DNA of 64,000 nucleotides from Neisseria sp. (GCF_030527965.1 NZ_JAUMZU010000013.1:1-64000), one strand, 5' to 3'. Positions 18,066-26,477 are shown, counted from the stretch's first letter. Program-made: numbers and translations. The notes: generated by a model from the sequence alone, not told the origin.

Positions 18066-19874
18066 TTATTCTTTTTTCTTACAAGGTGTTGCCTTCGGAT
18101 TAACTTTAGCATACTCAGCACAGGCCCGCTCCCAATCAGGGCGCAAACCGGCCAATGCGGGCGACTCGTCGATTTTAGACACATAAAAAGGCATCTGTGT
18201 CGGGTAATATTCATACATTTTGCGCATCCACTGCCGGCCGCCTTCCTTATCACCGATGCGGTAGAGATACATGCCCACCACATTGGCATTGGCATACGGG
18301 CGAAAACGCATGGCTTGCAAGGCCGCCTCTACCGCCCACGGCTGTACCGTTTCATCGGTAGGTGAAGCGCGGCGAGTCAGGGCAAGCTGGGCATAATAGC
18401 GCAGCAACGGCTCGGTAGCCGCGATTTTCAACATCCCGTTAATTTTCGCCTGCGTTTGCTCCGCTGTTTCCTTCTTATCAACTTCGTTGAATTTAACCAA
18501 ATCGTTATAAACAAAACCCAAACGCACCAAGCCGACGATGATAAATACGGTAGCCACGGCAACACCGCACCGCATCCATTTTCCGCCGAAATGCCTGTCT
18601 GAAAAAGTGCTGCCCTCCGCCGGCTGCACACCCAGCATCAAGCCGACCGGCACCAAAAAATAAACATACCACAGCGGATATTCCAGCAAAGAATGGCAAA
18701 GAGATACGGTCAACAAAGCCAAAGGGAAAAAATTTTCATTGCTGACAGGCTTTTTAAAATAAGGGTAAATAACCCAAGCCAAACCGCCAAACACCAGTAG
18801 TGTCCCAACCAACCCCATGTCTGCCAGAAGCTGTAAAACAATATTGTGCGAATGCGTGTAAAGAACGCTGGTTAAATCGTTGCGCCAACCAGTGGGAAAC
18901 ACATTGGTTAAAAAGCTTTGCTGCGAATAAGATTCCCAGCCGTGCCCCCATATCGGCGCCGCCAAAAAAATATGCCAGGCTCTTACCCATTCGACTTCAC
19001 GCGGAGAAGAAGCAAATTCATTGCTCTCCATCCGGTCGAGCGCACTAAAATAATCAATGCCGAGAACATCCATCAGCCGATCAAAAGAAAGCTGAACCGC
19101 CACCACCATCAACAGAGCAAACAAAAATATCTTCAGCGAACGATTGCCTTCGCTTCCTCTGCGCCAGCGCCAAAATAAAGCCAATATCGCCAATGCCGCC
19201 ACATAAACAAACAGGCTGCGCGAGTTGACCATGCCCATCACCAATGCCAGATAAACCGTCATAAAGCAGCCGAACCAATTCGATACCCGCCGCTGCGACC
19301 ATAAAAAAGCAGACGCCACCACACCCCACATCAAGTAATGGCCCAAATGATTACGCTGAGCCAGCTGGCCCATAATATTGTTGGTCGTGCTGGATAACAC
19401 ATAACCCTTCAGATAAACCGCCCAGCCGGTAAACTGCAAAATACACACCACCGACTGCAATAACGCCCCCGTTACCAATACCGAGGCAAAAACCGTTACC
19501 ACCCGCTCCTGCCCCACTTCCAGCACCCAGCCGCGGCACGCCCAAATCGCCAGCGCAATCACCACAAACGACCAAACCGCCATATCGCTCATACCCGGAT
19601 AAGGTAGTGCCATGATGCGAGCCTGCAACCACCAATAGACTGCAAGCGCAAAAAAATACCAACAGCCTTCAGGCACCCGCGCACTGATTCTGCCCGTTAC
19701 AGCGCTTCCCAATGCAAACAGCAACGCAAATAGTAACGACGCACTTTCCAAATAAAAACTGGAAAGCGGCCCGACCCGCCAAATCGACATAAACGGCACG
19801 ATACACACAAACGCCATACCGAAAACCAATAAGGTCATATCCGTTTTACGAGATTCCACATAATCCAAAATCAC
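18066..19874 (-). CDS. pglL: Protein O-oligosaccharyltransferase PglL
   Basis: A 602-residue polytopic protein (about 12 hydrophobic segments) with the Wzy_C/PglL signature QRNHLGHYLMWG, the periplasmic-loop histidine motif THSHNIVLQLLADMGLVG, HSLLEYPLWYVYFLVP and a C-terminal periplasmic part ending VNPKATPCK. It matches what I recall of meningococcal PglL along its length. It moves lipid-linked glycans onto Ser residues of exported proteins (pilin, AniA and others). The start is a GTG overlapping the DUF2069 stop by 4 nt, with AAGGAAGG upstream. The coding sequence carries an embedded uptake sequence (peptide FSDRHF). Confidence 0.9.
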   Translation of the reverse strand: MILDYVESRKTDMTLLVFGMAFVCIVPFMSIWRVGPLSSFYLESASLLFALLFALGSAVTGRISARVPEGCWYFFALAVYWWLQARIMALPYPGMSDMAVWSFVVIALAIWACRGWVLEVGQERVVTVFASVLVTGALLQSVVCILQFTGWAVYLKGYVLSSTTNNIMGQLAQRNHLGHYLMWGVVASAFLWSQRRVSNWFGCFMTVYLALVMGMVNSRSLFVYVAALAILALFWRWRRGSEGNRSLKIFLFALLMVVAVQLSFDRLMDVLGIDYFSALDRMESNEFASSPREVEWVRAWHIFLAAPIWGHGWESYSQQSFLTNVFPTGWRNDLTSVLYTHSHNIVLQLLADMGLVGTLLVFGGLAWVIYPYFKKPVSNENFFPLALLTVSLCHSLLEYPLWYVYFLVPVGLMLGVQPAEGSTFSDRHFGGKWMRCGVAVATVFIIVGLVRLGFVYNDLVKFNEVDKKETAEQTQAKINGMLKIAATEPLLRYYAQLALTRRASPTDETVQPWAVEAALQAMRFRPYANANVVGMYLYRIGDKEGGRQWMRKMYEYYPTQMPFYVSKIDESPALAGLRPDWERACAEYAKVNPKATPCKKKE

Positions 19875-20227
19875 AGCACAGCCTTCCTTTTACTCCGCAC
19901 AAAAGCCAGACAGGCAACAAAAAACACCATACTCAGCACCAACATCAACGCGGCGCAGATACGGCTGAGCGGTTGCACGTCAAACAAGCGCATCACGGCT
20001 TCGGCAAAATAAACCAACACCAGCATACACGACCACTGGAAAGTATATACCTTGCCTTTTAAAACGCCGGAGAGCGGCAAGCACAACGGTAAAGCCTTCA
20101 AAGCCAGCCACGAACCGCCCGCCCGCAAGGGTGCCAACCACAATTCCCACGACACGCTCAGCGCAATCATGGCAATCAGGCTGACAATGGCTGCCTGCTG
20201 CGGCCAGCGCTCTTTCCAATCACTCAT
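19871..20227 (-). CDS. DUF2069 inner-membrane protein
   Basis: A 118-residue protein with about four transmembrane helices (15-33, 44-58, 65-82, 90-110). The block WLALKALPLCLPLSGVLKGKVYTFQWSCMLVLVYFAEAVMR, which I give here only as a region (about residues 39-80), is characteristic of DUF2069. Function unknown. It is coupled to pglL by a GTGA overlap, so it may be co-expressed with the glycosylation enzyme, although the family is found in many bacteria without PglL. Confidence 0.75.
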   Translation of the reverse strand: MSDWKERWPQQAAIVSLIAMIALSVSWELWLAPLRAGGSWLALKALPLCLPLSGVLKGKVYTFQWSCMLVLVYFAEAVMRLFDVQPLSRICAALMLVLSMVFFVACLAFVRSKRKAVL

Positions 20228-20271
20228 ACCGAAATATTTAATCCAGTTATCAATTCAAGCTAAAACAAAGC

Positions 20272-20300
20272 TCGTCTGAAAGCCGGCCGGCTCCAGACGA
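20272..20300 (-). terminator. Hairpin terminator between tatC and the DUF2069 gene
   Basis: TCGTCTG (20272-20278) and CAGACGA (20294-20300) enclose a GC-rich inner stem (AGCCGG/CCGGCT). On the minus strand a T-rich tail (GCTTTGTTTT) follows, fitting termination after tatC. The arm resembles a different DUS dialect (CGTCTGAA). Confidence 0.65.
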
Positions 20301-20339
20301 TTGATGAATACCCTGTTGGCAATCCGCTCAAAAGCAAAA

Positions 20340-20351
20340 TGCCTGTCTGAA
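20340..20351 (+). repeat. Single DNA uptake sequence at the tatC stop
   Basis: An exact TGCCTGTCTGAA, unpaired, immediately beyond the tatC stop codon. Confidence 0.8.
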
Positions 20352-20354
20352 AAG

Positions 20355-21089
20355 TTAGTCTTCATTCGCCACAGGCTTGAAAAAACGGGCAAACAATATA
20401 CCCAATTCATACAAAACAATTAAAGGCATCGCCAGTAAAAATTGCGACACCACATCCGGCGGGGTAATGACCGCAGCCACGATAAACGCACCAACAATCA
20501 CATAAGGCCTGGCCGCTTTCAACGTTTGCAAGTCGACCACGCCCATCCGATGCAGCAAGACCACCACCACCGGCGTTTCAAAGGCCGCGCCAAACGCCAC
20601 AAACATGCCCAGTACAAACGACAAATACTTATCAATATCCGTCGCCATATTCACGCCGGCAGGCGTAACCCCCGCCAAAAACTTAAACACCACAGGGAAC
20701 ACTAAGAAATAAGCAAACGCCATGCCGCAAGCAAACAAAAGCAGGCTGGAAAGCACCAGAGGAAAAATCAACCGTTTCTCATGTTTGTAAAGCGCAGGCG
20801 CAACAAATGCCCATACCTGGTACAAAGTATGCGGCAAGGTAACCAGAAAAGCCGCCATCAAAGCCACCTTAACCGGCACGAAAAACGGCGCCGTTACCTC
20901 GGTAGCAATCATATGCGTACCCTGAGGCAAATTGCCCATCAAAGGACGCGCCACGAAAGTGTACAGTTTCTGGGCAAACGGCATTGCTGCAAAAAATGCC
21001 ACTAATGTTACGCCCGCCACCCACATCAAGCGGCGGCGCAATTCAATAAGATGCTCGACCAGAGTCTGCGTCTGCGTTTGCTCAGTCAC
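20355..21089 (-). CDS. tatC: Twin-arginine translocase subunit TatC
   Basis: A 244-residue protein with six transmembrane helices and the N-terminal TatC signature HLIELRRRLMW. Further signatures are FFVPVKVALMAAF, the Pro-rich loop YQVWAFVAPALY and FGAAFETPVVVVLL. TatC recognises RR signal peptides of folded proteins. The start is GTG (GTGACTGAG), in keeping with lower expression than tatA. The last gene of hisI-hisE-hinT-tatA-tatB-tatC. Confidence 0.95.
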   Translation of the reverse strand: MTEQTQTQTLVEHLIELRRRLMWVAGVTLVAFFAAMPFAQKLYTFVARPLMGNLPQGTHMIATEVTAPFFVPVKVALMAAFLVTLPHTLYQVWAFVAPALYKHEKRLIFPLVLSSLLLFACGMAFAYFLVFPVVFKFLAGVTPAGVNMATDIDKYLSFVLGMFVAFGAAFETPVVVVLLHRMGVVDLQTLKAARPYVIVGAFIVAAVITPPDVVSQFLLAMPLIVLYELGILFARFFKPVANED

Positions 21090-21123
21090 ATTCCACCCAC
21101 AAAGGAAAACACCTCAACCGATA

Positions 21124-21135
21124 TGCCTGTCTGAA
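21124..21135 (+). repeat. Single DNA uptake sequence between tatB and tatC
   Basis: An exact TGCCTGTCTGAA, unpaired. Confidence 0.8.
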
Positions 21136-21208
21136 AACAACCAACAGGCCGCTTACCCCTGCAGGGCAACAACCGGAATCAATATTAATAAAAATGATAT
21201 AGAAGAAT

Positions 21209-21730
21209 CTAACCGCGGCGCTTTCTAACGCGCAGCTTAGGTTTGGCACGGTATTTCGGGCGCATATCGCGTTGCTGCATCATTGCTCGCCGCTTCAGAG
21301 AAACCGGCGGCGGCGCATGGTGAAGGCTATAATCCGAACCATAATCATCGGCATCGAAGTCATACATATCAACCAGCGGCTTGCCCTGTTCATCCACACC
21401 GAAATCCGCCGGCACACGCTGGGGCGGCAAACGCTCCCAAGCAGGGCTGGCATCCGGCTGATCTGAAAAGGCCGGTTTTACCGCATCGCCGACGCCTTGC
21501 AAGCTCTCTTTAAACTGCTCGGCCGCCGCCTCAACGTCTTTTTTCACATCGGCAAGTTCAGACGCTTCTATTTGTTTGCCCAATTCGGCCTTCACATTAC
21601 TGACGAAATGCTGGAGCTTACCCGCCCACAATCCTGCCGTACGGGCGACTTTAGGCAGACGCTCCGGCCCCAAAACAATCAAGGCCACCACGCCGATCAG
21701 CAATAATTCTCCGAAACCGAATTCAAACAT
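21209..21730 (-). CDS. tatB: Sec-independent translocase subunit TatB
   Basis: A 173-residue protein. The N-terminal MFEFGFGELLLIGVVALIVLGPERLP is the TatB transmembrane helix, hinge and GPE motif. An amphipathic helix follows (about 25-75), then a long charged and Pro-rich cytoplasmic tail with a strongly basic end (RAKPKLRVRKRRG). It works with TatC in substrate binding. It lies 6 nt downstream of tatA. Confidence 0.93.
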   Translation of the reverse strand: MFEFGFGELLLIGVVALIVLGPERLPKVARTAGLWAGKLQHFVSNVKAELGKQIEASELADVKKDVEAAAEQFKESLQGVGDAVKPAFSDQPDASPAWERLPPQRVPADFGVDEQGKPLVDMYDFDADDYGSDYSLHHAPPPVSLKRRAMMQQRDMRPKYRAKPKLRVRKRRG

Positions 21731-21736
21731 GATTTA

Positions 21737-21952
21737 TCAAGCTTGTTTGTCTTTACTTTCGCCTTCAGCTTCGGCTTTATGCTCGATGACTTCGTCTTTC
21801 TTGGCTTCTTCCGAACCTTCGTTCAAGCCTTTTTTGAAGTCATGCACCGCGCCGCCCAAATCTTTGCCGACATTGCGCAATTTTTTCGTGCCGAATATCA
21901 ACACCACAATCACCAGCACGATAATCCAGTGGCCCATCGAAAAGCTACCCAT
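21737..21952 (-). CDS. tatA: Sec-independent translocase subunit TatA
   Basis: A 71-residue protein: [42 protein letters not shown] is recognisably TatA (residues 1-42), with one transmembrane helix, the FGTKKL hinge and an amphipathic helix, then an acidic Lys/Glu tail. It oligomerises to form the Tat passage. First tat gene after hinT in a conserved order. Confidence 0.95.
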   Translation of the reverse strand: MGSFSMGHWIIVLVIVVLIFGTKKLRNVGKDLGGAVHDFKKGLNEGSEEAKKDEVIEHKAEAEGESKDKQA

Positions 21953-22020
21953 GAATTTTCCTTTATTCTCAAATACTTTAAATCTAATCAGCCGCCAGTC
22001 AACCTGTTTTCAGATAGGCA

Positions 22021-22344
22021 TCAAACCGGGCGCCCCATAATATGAACATGCAAGTGAAACACTTCCTGCCCGCCGCCTTTTCCTGTATTAATCAGGGTTT
22101 TAAAGCCGTTGGTCAAACCTGCTTCTGCGGCAATTTCCGGCACTTTCATCATCATTTTTCCCAGCAAAGCCTCGTGCTCGGGCCGGGCATGAGCCAGTGA
22201 ATCAAAATGCACTTTGGGTATCAGCAGCAAGTGTACCGGCGCGGAAGGATGAATATCTTTGAAACACAGCATTTCATCATCTTCATACACCACACCGGCG
22301 GGAATTTGCTTATCTACAATTTTACAGAAAATACAATCGGTCAT
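22021..22344 (-). CDS. hinT: Histidine triad nucleotide-binding protein HinT
   Basis: A 107-residue HIT protein: MTDCIFCKIVDKQIPAG, LLIPKVHFDS and the catalytic triad HLHVHIMG near the C-terminus. It hydrolyses purine nucleoside phosphoramidates. The frame is open 33 codons further upstream, but the ATG at 22344 has GGAG and matches the family start. It lies between hisE and tatA. Confidence 0.93.
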   Translation of the reverse strand: MTDCIFCKIVDKQIPAGVVYEDDEMLCFKDIHPSAPVHLLLIPKVHFDSLAHARPEHEALLGKMMMKVPEIAAEAGLTNGFKTLINTGKGGGQEVFHLHVHIMGRPV

Positions 22345-22374
22345 CTCAACACTCCGAAAAAGGGCGGCCGAATT

Positions 22375-22386
22375 TTCAGACAGGCT
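22375..22386 (-). repeat. Single DNA uptake sequence (AGCCTGTCTGAA form)
   Basis: The minus strand reads AGCCTGTCTGAA, about 30 nt upstream of the hinT start; unpaired. Confidence 0.75.
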
Positions 22387-22445
22387 TGCCGTCTCGGCCA
22401 AACATATCCGACCCTGAATATTACAAGCCGGATTGTAATACAAAA

Positions 22446-22769
22446 TCAGCTTTCCTGCCGCGCCGCTTTTTCCGCCAAGCCCGACAAACCCTGCCGCCGC
22501 GCCAACTCGTTAACCACATCTTCCGCACGCAAACCGTGATGCGCAAGCAAAACTTGGGTGTGGAACCACAAATCGGCCACCTCATAAACCAAATGCGCCC
22601 CGCCGCCATCTTTAGAAGCCATCAGCACTTCGCCCGCTTCCTCAATAACCTTCTTCAAAATTTTATCTTCGCCCTTATGCAGAAGCTGCGCCACATAAGA
22701 GGTTTGCGGGTCTTGCCCTTTGCGCGAGTCAATCACGTCTTGAATTTCAAAGAGAATCTGTTGCGTCAT
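22446..22769 (-). CDS. hisE: Phosphoribosyl-ATP pyrophosphatase HisE
   Basis: A 107-residue all-alpha MazG-like enzyme: [25 protein letters not shown] and [21 protein letters not shown], with the acidic metal-binding residues of the family. It removes pyrophosphate from phosphoribosyl-ATP, the second step of histidine synthesis. I start at MTQQILFE; a start seven codons upstream is less likely. Encoded just after hisI, which performs the next step. Confidence 0.92.
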   Translation of the reverse strand: MTQQILFEIQDVIDSRKGQDPQTSYVAQLLHKGEDKILKKVIEEAGEVLMASKDGGGAHLVYEVADLWFHTQVLLAHHGLRAEDVVNELARRQGLSGLAEKAARQES

Positions 22770-22811
22770 AATCCAACCTTTGTCAAACATCGCCCAACCA
22801 TCAAACCTGTT

Positions 22812-22823
22812 TTCAGACAGGCA
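22812..22823 (-). repeat. Single DNA uptake sequence between hisI and hisE
   Basis: An exact TG-wadDUS on the minus strand next to the hisI stop; unpaired. Confidence 0.8.
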
Positions 22824-22828
22824 TCGGT

Positions 22829-23227
22829 TTAAGCATGCGTTTTACCGTAAATTTTTTGCTCGTCTTTCAACACGGCATCCACAATCTGCCATTCGCCTTC
22901 CCGCCATACCCGATAAAAACAGCTTTCCCGCCCGGTATGACAAGCAATACCGCCCGCCTGCTCAATCAGCATCACCACCGCATCGCCGTCGCAATCCAAC
23001 CTCAATTCGCGCACCTTCTGCGTGTGCCCCGATTCTTCGCCCTTCATCCACTGCTTTTGCCTTGAGCGGCTGTAATAATGAGCGAAACCGGTTTCAGCGG
23101 TTTTTTGCAAAGCCTCCGCATTCATCCACGCCACCATCAGCACACGCAAGCTGAGCGCATCTTGCGCTATGGCGCAAACCAAACCTTTCTCATCAAACTT
23201 AACCGCATCAATTAATGCGTTAGACAT
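22829..23227 (-). CDS. hisI: Phosphoribosyl-AMP cyclohydrolase HisI
   Basis: A 132-residue enzyme with the HisI metal sites: [50 protein letters not shown] and [14 protein letters not shown], including the conserved Asp and Cys residues for Mg and Zn. It opens the adenine ring of PR-AMP in histidine synthesis. First gene of the hisI-hisE-hinT-tatABC row; probably a single long operon. Confidence 0.95.
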   Translation of the reverse strand: MSNALIDAVKFDEKGLVCAIAQDALSLRVLMVAWMNAEALQKTAETGFAHYYSRSRQKQWMKGEESGHTQKVRELRLDCDGDAVVMLIEQAGGIACHTGRESCFYRVWREGEWQIVDAVLKDEQKIYGKTHA

Positions 23228-23281
23228 AATGCGTTCCTTATAGACTAATTATTTTCAGACAGGCATAGCGTCTGTTTCAAT

Positions 23282-23839
23282 TTATTTTTTCTGCGGTAAA
23301 GTGCCACCGACCACGCACGAGCCATAAACCTGCTGCTCCGGCTGCAAGCTGATTTTTGCCGCATCCAAAGGCGCACCGGTATAACAAGAAAAAGCATTCA
23401 TCGAATTTTTCGGCGAACCCTGAATGACTTTATCGCTATACACCAGATAAGTAAACACCTTGCGCGCAGGGTCATAATAGCGCATAACCTGCAGCGTTTT
23501 GAAAATCAGGCTGGAGCCCTTCTTAAAAATCTGCTGCGGCTTGGCCACTTCCGCTTCCCTATAAACCACTTGCGGCGCCGTCTGCACACAAGACACCGAA
23601 GCATCGGAAGCATCCTCTTCTAAATTAACCGCCTCTTTCAAACCGCCTTTTTTGGCATACGAAAGATAACAGGTAACACCCTTAACCTGCGGATCGTCAA
23701 AAGCATGCACCTCGATACGGTCGTTTTTACCGAGCATATTGAAAACCGTGCTGGCCTCACCGATTTTCTCGGTGCTGCCGCCCCCGCAAGAAGCAAGCAG
23801 CCAAAACAATGGCAATACAATCCAGATATTCCTTTTCAT
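23282..23839 (-). CDS. creA: CreA family protein (lipoprotein form)
   Basis: A 185-residue exported protein with signal peptide and lipobox LLASCGGG (Cys18), so here it is likely a lipoprotein. The CreA core is clear: STVFNMLGKNDRIEVHAFDDP, VKGVTCYLSYAKKGG, RYYDPARKVFTYLVYSDKVIQGSPKNS and the final AFSCYTG...VYGSCVVGG. Biochemical function is unknown in all bacteria. Stands alone between uptake sequences. Confidence 0.85.
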   Translation of the reverse strand: MKRNIWIVLPLFWLLASCGGGSTEKIGEASTVFNMLGKNDRIEVHAFDDPQVKGVTCYLSYAKKGGLKEAVNLEEDASDASVSCVQTAPQVVYREAEVAKPQQIFKKGSSLIFKTLQVMRYYDPARKVFTYLVYSDKVIQGSPKNSMNAFSCYTGAPLDAAKISLQPEQQVYGSCVVGGTLPQKK

Positions 23840-23951
23840 CGAAGCAAATTTCCTTTTTCAGACAGCCATAATCAAACAGCCGCCCACTATACCAGAAAAC
23901 AAAACTAAAGCCGCAGCTTCCGTTGGCACCCGTGACCGCTTAGCCTGCCGA

Positions 23952-23963
23952 TGCCTGTCTGAA
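23952..23963 (+). repeat. Single DNA uptake sequence
   Basis: An exact TGCCTGTCTGAA in the 280-nt gap upstream of creA, in which I see no gene. Confidence 0.8.
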
Positions 23964-24055
23964 ACGAGTGGCCAGAGCCTCGCAACATTCTTCCACACCA
24001 CAAAAACCCTTGATGCCCATTAAAATCAACTTACGCGTAAACCGCCTTGAGCATA

Positions 24056-24088
24056 AAAGCCTGTCTGAATCATTTTCAGACAGGCTTT
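24056..24088 (-). terminator. Paired-DUS terminator after the LysR remnant
   Basis: AAAGCCTGTCTGAA (24056-24069) pairs with TTCAGACAGGCTTT (24075-24088); TTTTATG follows on the minus strand. Confidence 0.75.
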
Positions 24089-24119
24089 ATTAAAGACTTA
24101 AATTAAGAGCTTGCTCAAT

Positions 24120-24602
24120 CTAACGACACTGCGCCAGTAACCATGACTTTACCTTTTGCACAGCCTCGCCATACCGCATGCGTTCCGATTCGCACAGCCA
24201 ATAAAATTGCGCCGGCAACACAGGTTCTGCCGCCACTTTCAGCAAACCCGCCGCCAATTCTGCCGCCACCAGTTTCAAACCCAACAAAGCCACGCCCTGC
24301 CCCGCCACCGCTGCCTGTATGGTATGGCTGGCATCTGAATAACGAGTGCCTCCTGCCGTATCCAAACGCACACCCGCCGCCTTCGCCCATGCCGGCCAAT
24401 TCGCCGCATCAAGCGCATAATGCCAATCGAAATGAATCAACGGCCATTGTTGGATGTTGTCGGTCAGATTCGCCAATAAATTCGGGCTGGTAACCGGTGC
24501 AAAGACCTCTTGAAATAACGCTTCGCAACGAATACCCGGATAATGCCCACTGCCGTAACGTACGGCCAAATCGACCGCGCCCGCATTCAAATCGGCCGGC
24601 AG
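24120..24602 (-). pseudogene. LysR-type regulator (GcvA-like), 5'-truncated remnant
   Basis: Only the C-terminal effector-binding part survives: LPADLNAGAVDLAVRYGSGHYPGIRCEALFQ is about where a GcvA-type LysR reaches residue 140 (given here as a region), then VAPVTSPNLL-like, GGTRYSDASHTIQAAVAGQGVALL and the C-terminus SWLLAQCR. The DNA-binding winged helix and linker are absent. Upstream of about 24602 the frame leaves the family pattern and soon meets a stop, so this is a deletion or rearrangement junction. It cannot act as a normal regulator. Confidence 0.7.
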
Positions 24603-24743
24603 GCAGAAGCAAAAGTAGATGAATTGGTGGAAAAATTATATAGCGAAACGCCTTAAACGCCTTATCATTCCCATGTTGTTTTTCCGCGCTGCGGCGGCCC
24701 TGATATATTATTAAACTGATACTCGGCAGCAAACGGCCGAAAC

Positions 24744-24776
24744 AAAAGCCTGTCTGAAAAATTCAGACAGGCTTTT
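24744..24776. terminator. Paired-DUS hairpin
   Basis: AAAAGCCTGTCTGAA (24744-24758), 3-nt loop, inverse (24762-24776). Lies between the LysR remnant and the DUF4198 gene and could insulate either strand. Confidence 0.65.
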
Positions 24777-24899
24777 ATGCAGTCCCTGCATCCTTATCAA
24801 AACCTAAATACCGCAACACACCTTCGCTATTCTTACCAAAGGCGTAGCAAAATCGCAAGATACTGAAAACCAACTTCAGGCAGCCTCTATTTACTAATC

Positions 24900-24934
24900 T
24901 TGAGCATAAATTGCCCATATGTTACGATATAACG
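24900..24934 (+). promoter_or_regulatory. Putative promoter with Zur-like operator for the DUF4198 gene
   Basis: TGTTACGATATAACG at 24920-24934 is an inverted repeat matching 13 of 15 positions of the Neisseria Zur consensus as I recall it (TGTTATDNHATAACA). It overlaps a possible -10 (TACGAT, 24923-24928) placed 17 nt after TTGAGC (24900-24905). Position and match suggest zinc-dependent repression; the promoter hexamers are weak. Confidence 0.5.
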
Positions 24935-24965
24935 TTTTTTAACATACTCTATGGAATAAAACAGA

Positions 24966-25802
24966 ATGAAACGTTTATTAATAGCCGGGCTACTGTGTGC
25001 AGGCGTATCAGCACAAGCTCATGAAGTATGGGTTAATGCACCTGCCAACATCTCATCGCAAGATATACTGCACGCAGATTTAGCATACGGCCATGATTTC
25101 CCGCATGCTGAAAAAATTGCAGAAGATCGTATTCATATCTTTGCTCCGCTCCAAATCACAGGCTCAAATGGCAAAGCACGCAATTTGGTTCAACACGGCG
25201 AAAATTATCAATACGCAGCTCCAAAGAAACTCAAAAAAGGAAGCTATGTCATTCAGGCAACCTATAAACCAACCTTCTGGTCGCAAGACGCAGCCGGAAA
25301 ATGGGCTCAGAAAAACTTAGCCGAACGCCCTGAAGCCGTTTCATGTGAGCAGAGTCAGATGTTTGGCAAAAGCGTGGTTGTCGTGGATGGCGGTGAAGAC
25401 TTGGCTACCATCAGCCGACCGGTCGGGCAAACCTTAGAAATCGTCCCGCTGGCCAATCCCAATACGCTTCAGCCCGGCAGCTTATTCCCTGTTCAAATTT
25501 TATTCCAAGGCAAACCGTTGGCAGGAGCAACCGTAACCGCTACGGCCGATACAATCGTTGTAAAAGACTTGGCGGCCACGCATGATCACCGCGAGCCCCA
25601 AGCATTTTCCGGCAAAACGGATAAAGACGGCAAAGTGAACATACTGCCACTCATCGAAGGCTTATGGAAAATCAAAGCAACGCATCGCGCACCTTTTGAT
25701 AATCCCAAAGTATGTGGCGAATCAGCTATTTACTCAACTCTAATTGCACCTATCGGCCATCAACGTGCAGAACACGAAGCACACCACCATCATCATCATT
25801 AA
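24966..25802 (+). CDS. Periplasmic DUF4198 metal-binding protein with C-terminal His tract
   Basis: A 278-residue exported protein. Signal peptide MKRLLIAGLLCAGVSAQA; cleavage would leave His at the mature N-terminus (HEVWVNAP), as in many DUF4198 proteins. It has two beta-rich domains, including a Big/carboxypeptidase-like C-terminal one (GKPLAGATVTATADT, TDKDGKVNILPLIEGLWKIKA). The end is HEAHHHHHH, with a second cluster THDHREP. The family is linked to nickel/cobalt or zinc uptake; with the Zur-like operator upstream I infer a zinc-related role. Monocistronic with a paired-DUS terminator. Confidence 0.75.
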   Translation: MKRLLIAGLLCAGVSAQAHEVWVNAPANISSQDILHADLAYGHDFPHAEKIAEDRIHIFAPLQITGSNGKARNLVQHGENYQYAAPKKLKKGSYVIQATYKPTFWSQDAAGKWAQKNLAERPEAVSCEQSQMFGKSVVVVDGGEDLATISRPVGQTLEIVPLANPNTLQPGSLFPVQILFQGKPLAGATVTATADTIVVKDLAATHDHREPQAFSGKTDKDGKVNILPLIEGLWKIKATHRAPFDNPKVCGESAIYSTLIAPIGHQRAEHEAHHHHHH

Positions 25803-25820
25803 ATCAAAATTGATTTAACA

Positions 25821-25858
25821 AAAAGCCTGTCTGAATTTTGTCAGACAGGCTTTTTATC
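25821..25858 (+). terminator. Paired-DUS terminator of the DUF4198 gene
   Basis: AAAAGCCTGTCTGA (25821-25834) pairs with TCAGACAGGCTTTT (25841-25854), then TATCTTTTT. Confidence 0.8.
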
Positions 25859-25986
25859 TTTTTACAGCCGCTTAATCTTTGCAGCACACTTCGCCGAATA
25901 AATAGCCGCCGCGGCATAATTCTTGTGCAGCAAACAGCTAAAAATTAAGCGTGCTTATTTATTGCGCTTACATCATCTGTTTGCGA

Positions 25987-26334
25987 TTACTGATCTTTAA
26001 ACTTATCCAACACCTCAACAGCCGAGCGCAAACGTTGCCATGCCAAACGTTGTTGATCGTGGAAAGCATTCCACAGCGCATCCTCGCTCATCACACTGTA
26101 TTCGCCTTTGGTTTCCAGATTCAGCTTCAAGCCTTCGTCTAAAGCATCGTTATAGCGACTGTATTCACCGTCAAAATAGAATTTCTCCATTTTTTTGGCC
26201 AGCGCCATACCACGTTTCCACTGCTCCTGCGCCGCTTCCAGCTGAGGCAGCAATTCCACCCATTGGCGATACGCTTCTTGTACTTCATCAATCCGCGCCT
26301 GAGCAGCAACGGGGTCTAAGGTTTTCTTTTTCAT
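25987..26334 (-). CDS. DUF4298 domain-containing protein
   Basis: A 115-residue mostly helical protein: EAYRQWVELLPQLEAAQEQW, ALAKKMEKFYFDGEYSRYNDALDEGL and WNAFHDQQRLAWQRLRSAVEVLDKF fit DUF4298. Function unknown. I start at MKKKTLDPVAAQ; an upstream ATG in frame (26373) would begin next to the 20-A tract and has no ribosome site. The A20 tract lies about 40 nt upstream of the start, where promoter or leader would be. Confidence 0.65.
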   Translation of the reverse strand: MKKKTLDPVAAQARIDEVQEAYRQWVELLPQLEAAQEQWKRGMALAKKMEKFYFDGEYSRYNDALDEGLKLNLETKGEYSVMSEDALWNAFHDQQRLAWQRLRSAVEVLDKFKDQ

Positions 26335-26373
26335 AGCGTTCTTTCTAAATGTTAAATGCCTGCCATATTTCAA

Positions 26374-26393
26374 AAAAAAAAAAAAAAAAAAAA
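26374..26393. repeat. Homopolymer of 20 A (T on the minus strand)
   Basis: An uninterrupted run of 20 A, flanked by TTC and CAAAC. It sits upstream of the DUF4298 start and downstream of the A+T-rich two-gene unit. Tracts this long usually slip during replication, and also during sequencing. Confidence 0.8.
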
Positions 26394-26477
26394 CAAACAG
26401 TCAGAGTCAGTATTTTTAATATCGTATAAACAAGACTTAAACTTTAATCAGCTACATAGAATTAAATTATGTACTAT

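Noticed and set aside
25770-25802. Terminal His6 of the DUF4198 protein as a cloning-vector artefact.
   Set aside because: Codons are mixed CAC/CAT, the preceding residues are also His-rich, and a native paired-DUS terminator follows directly.
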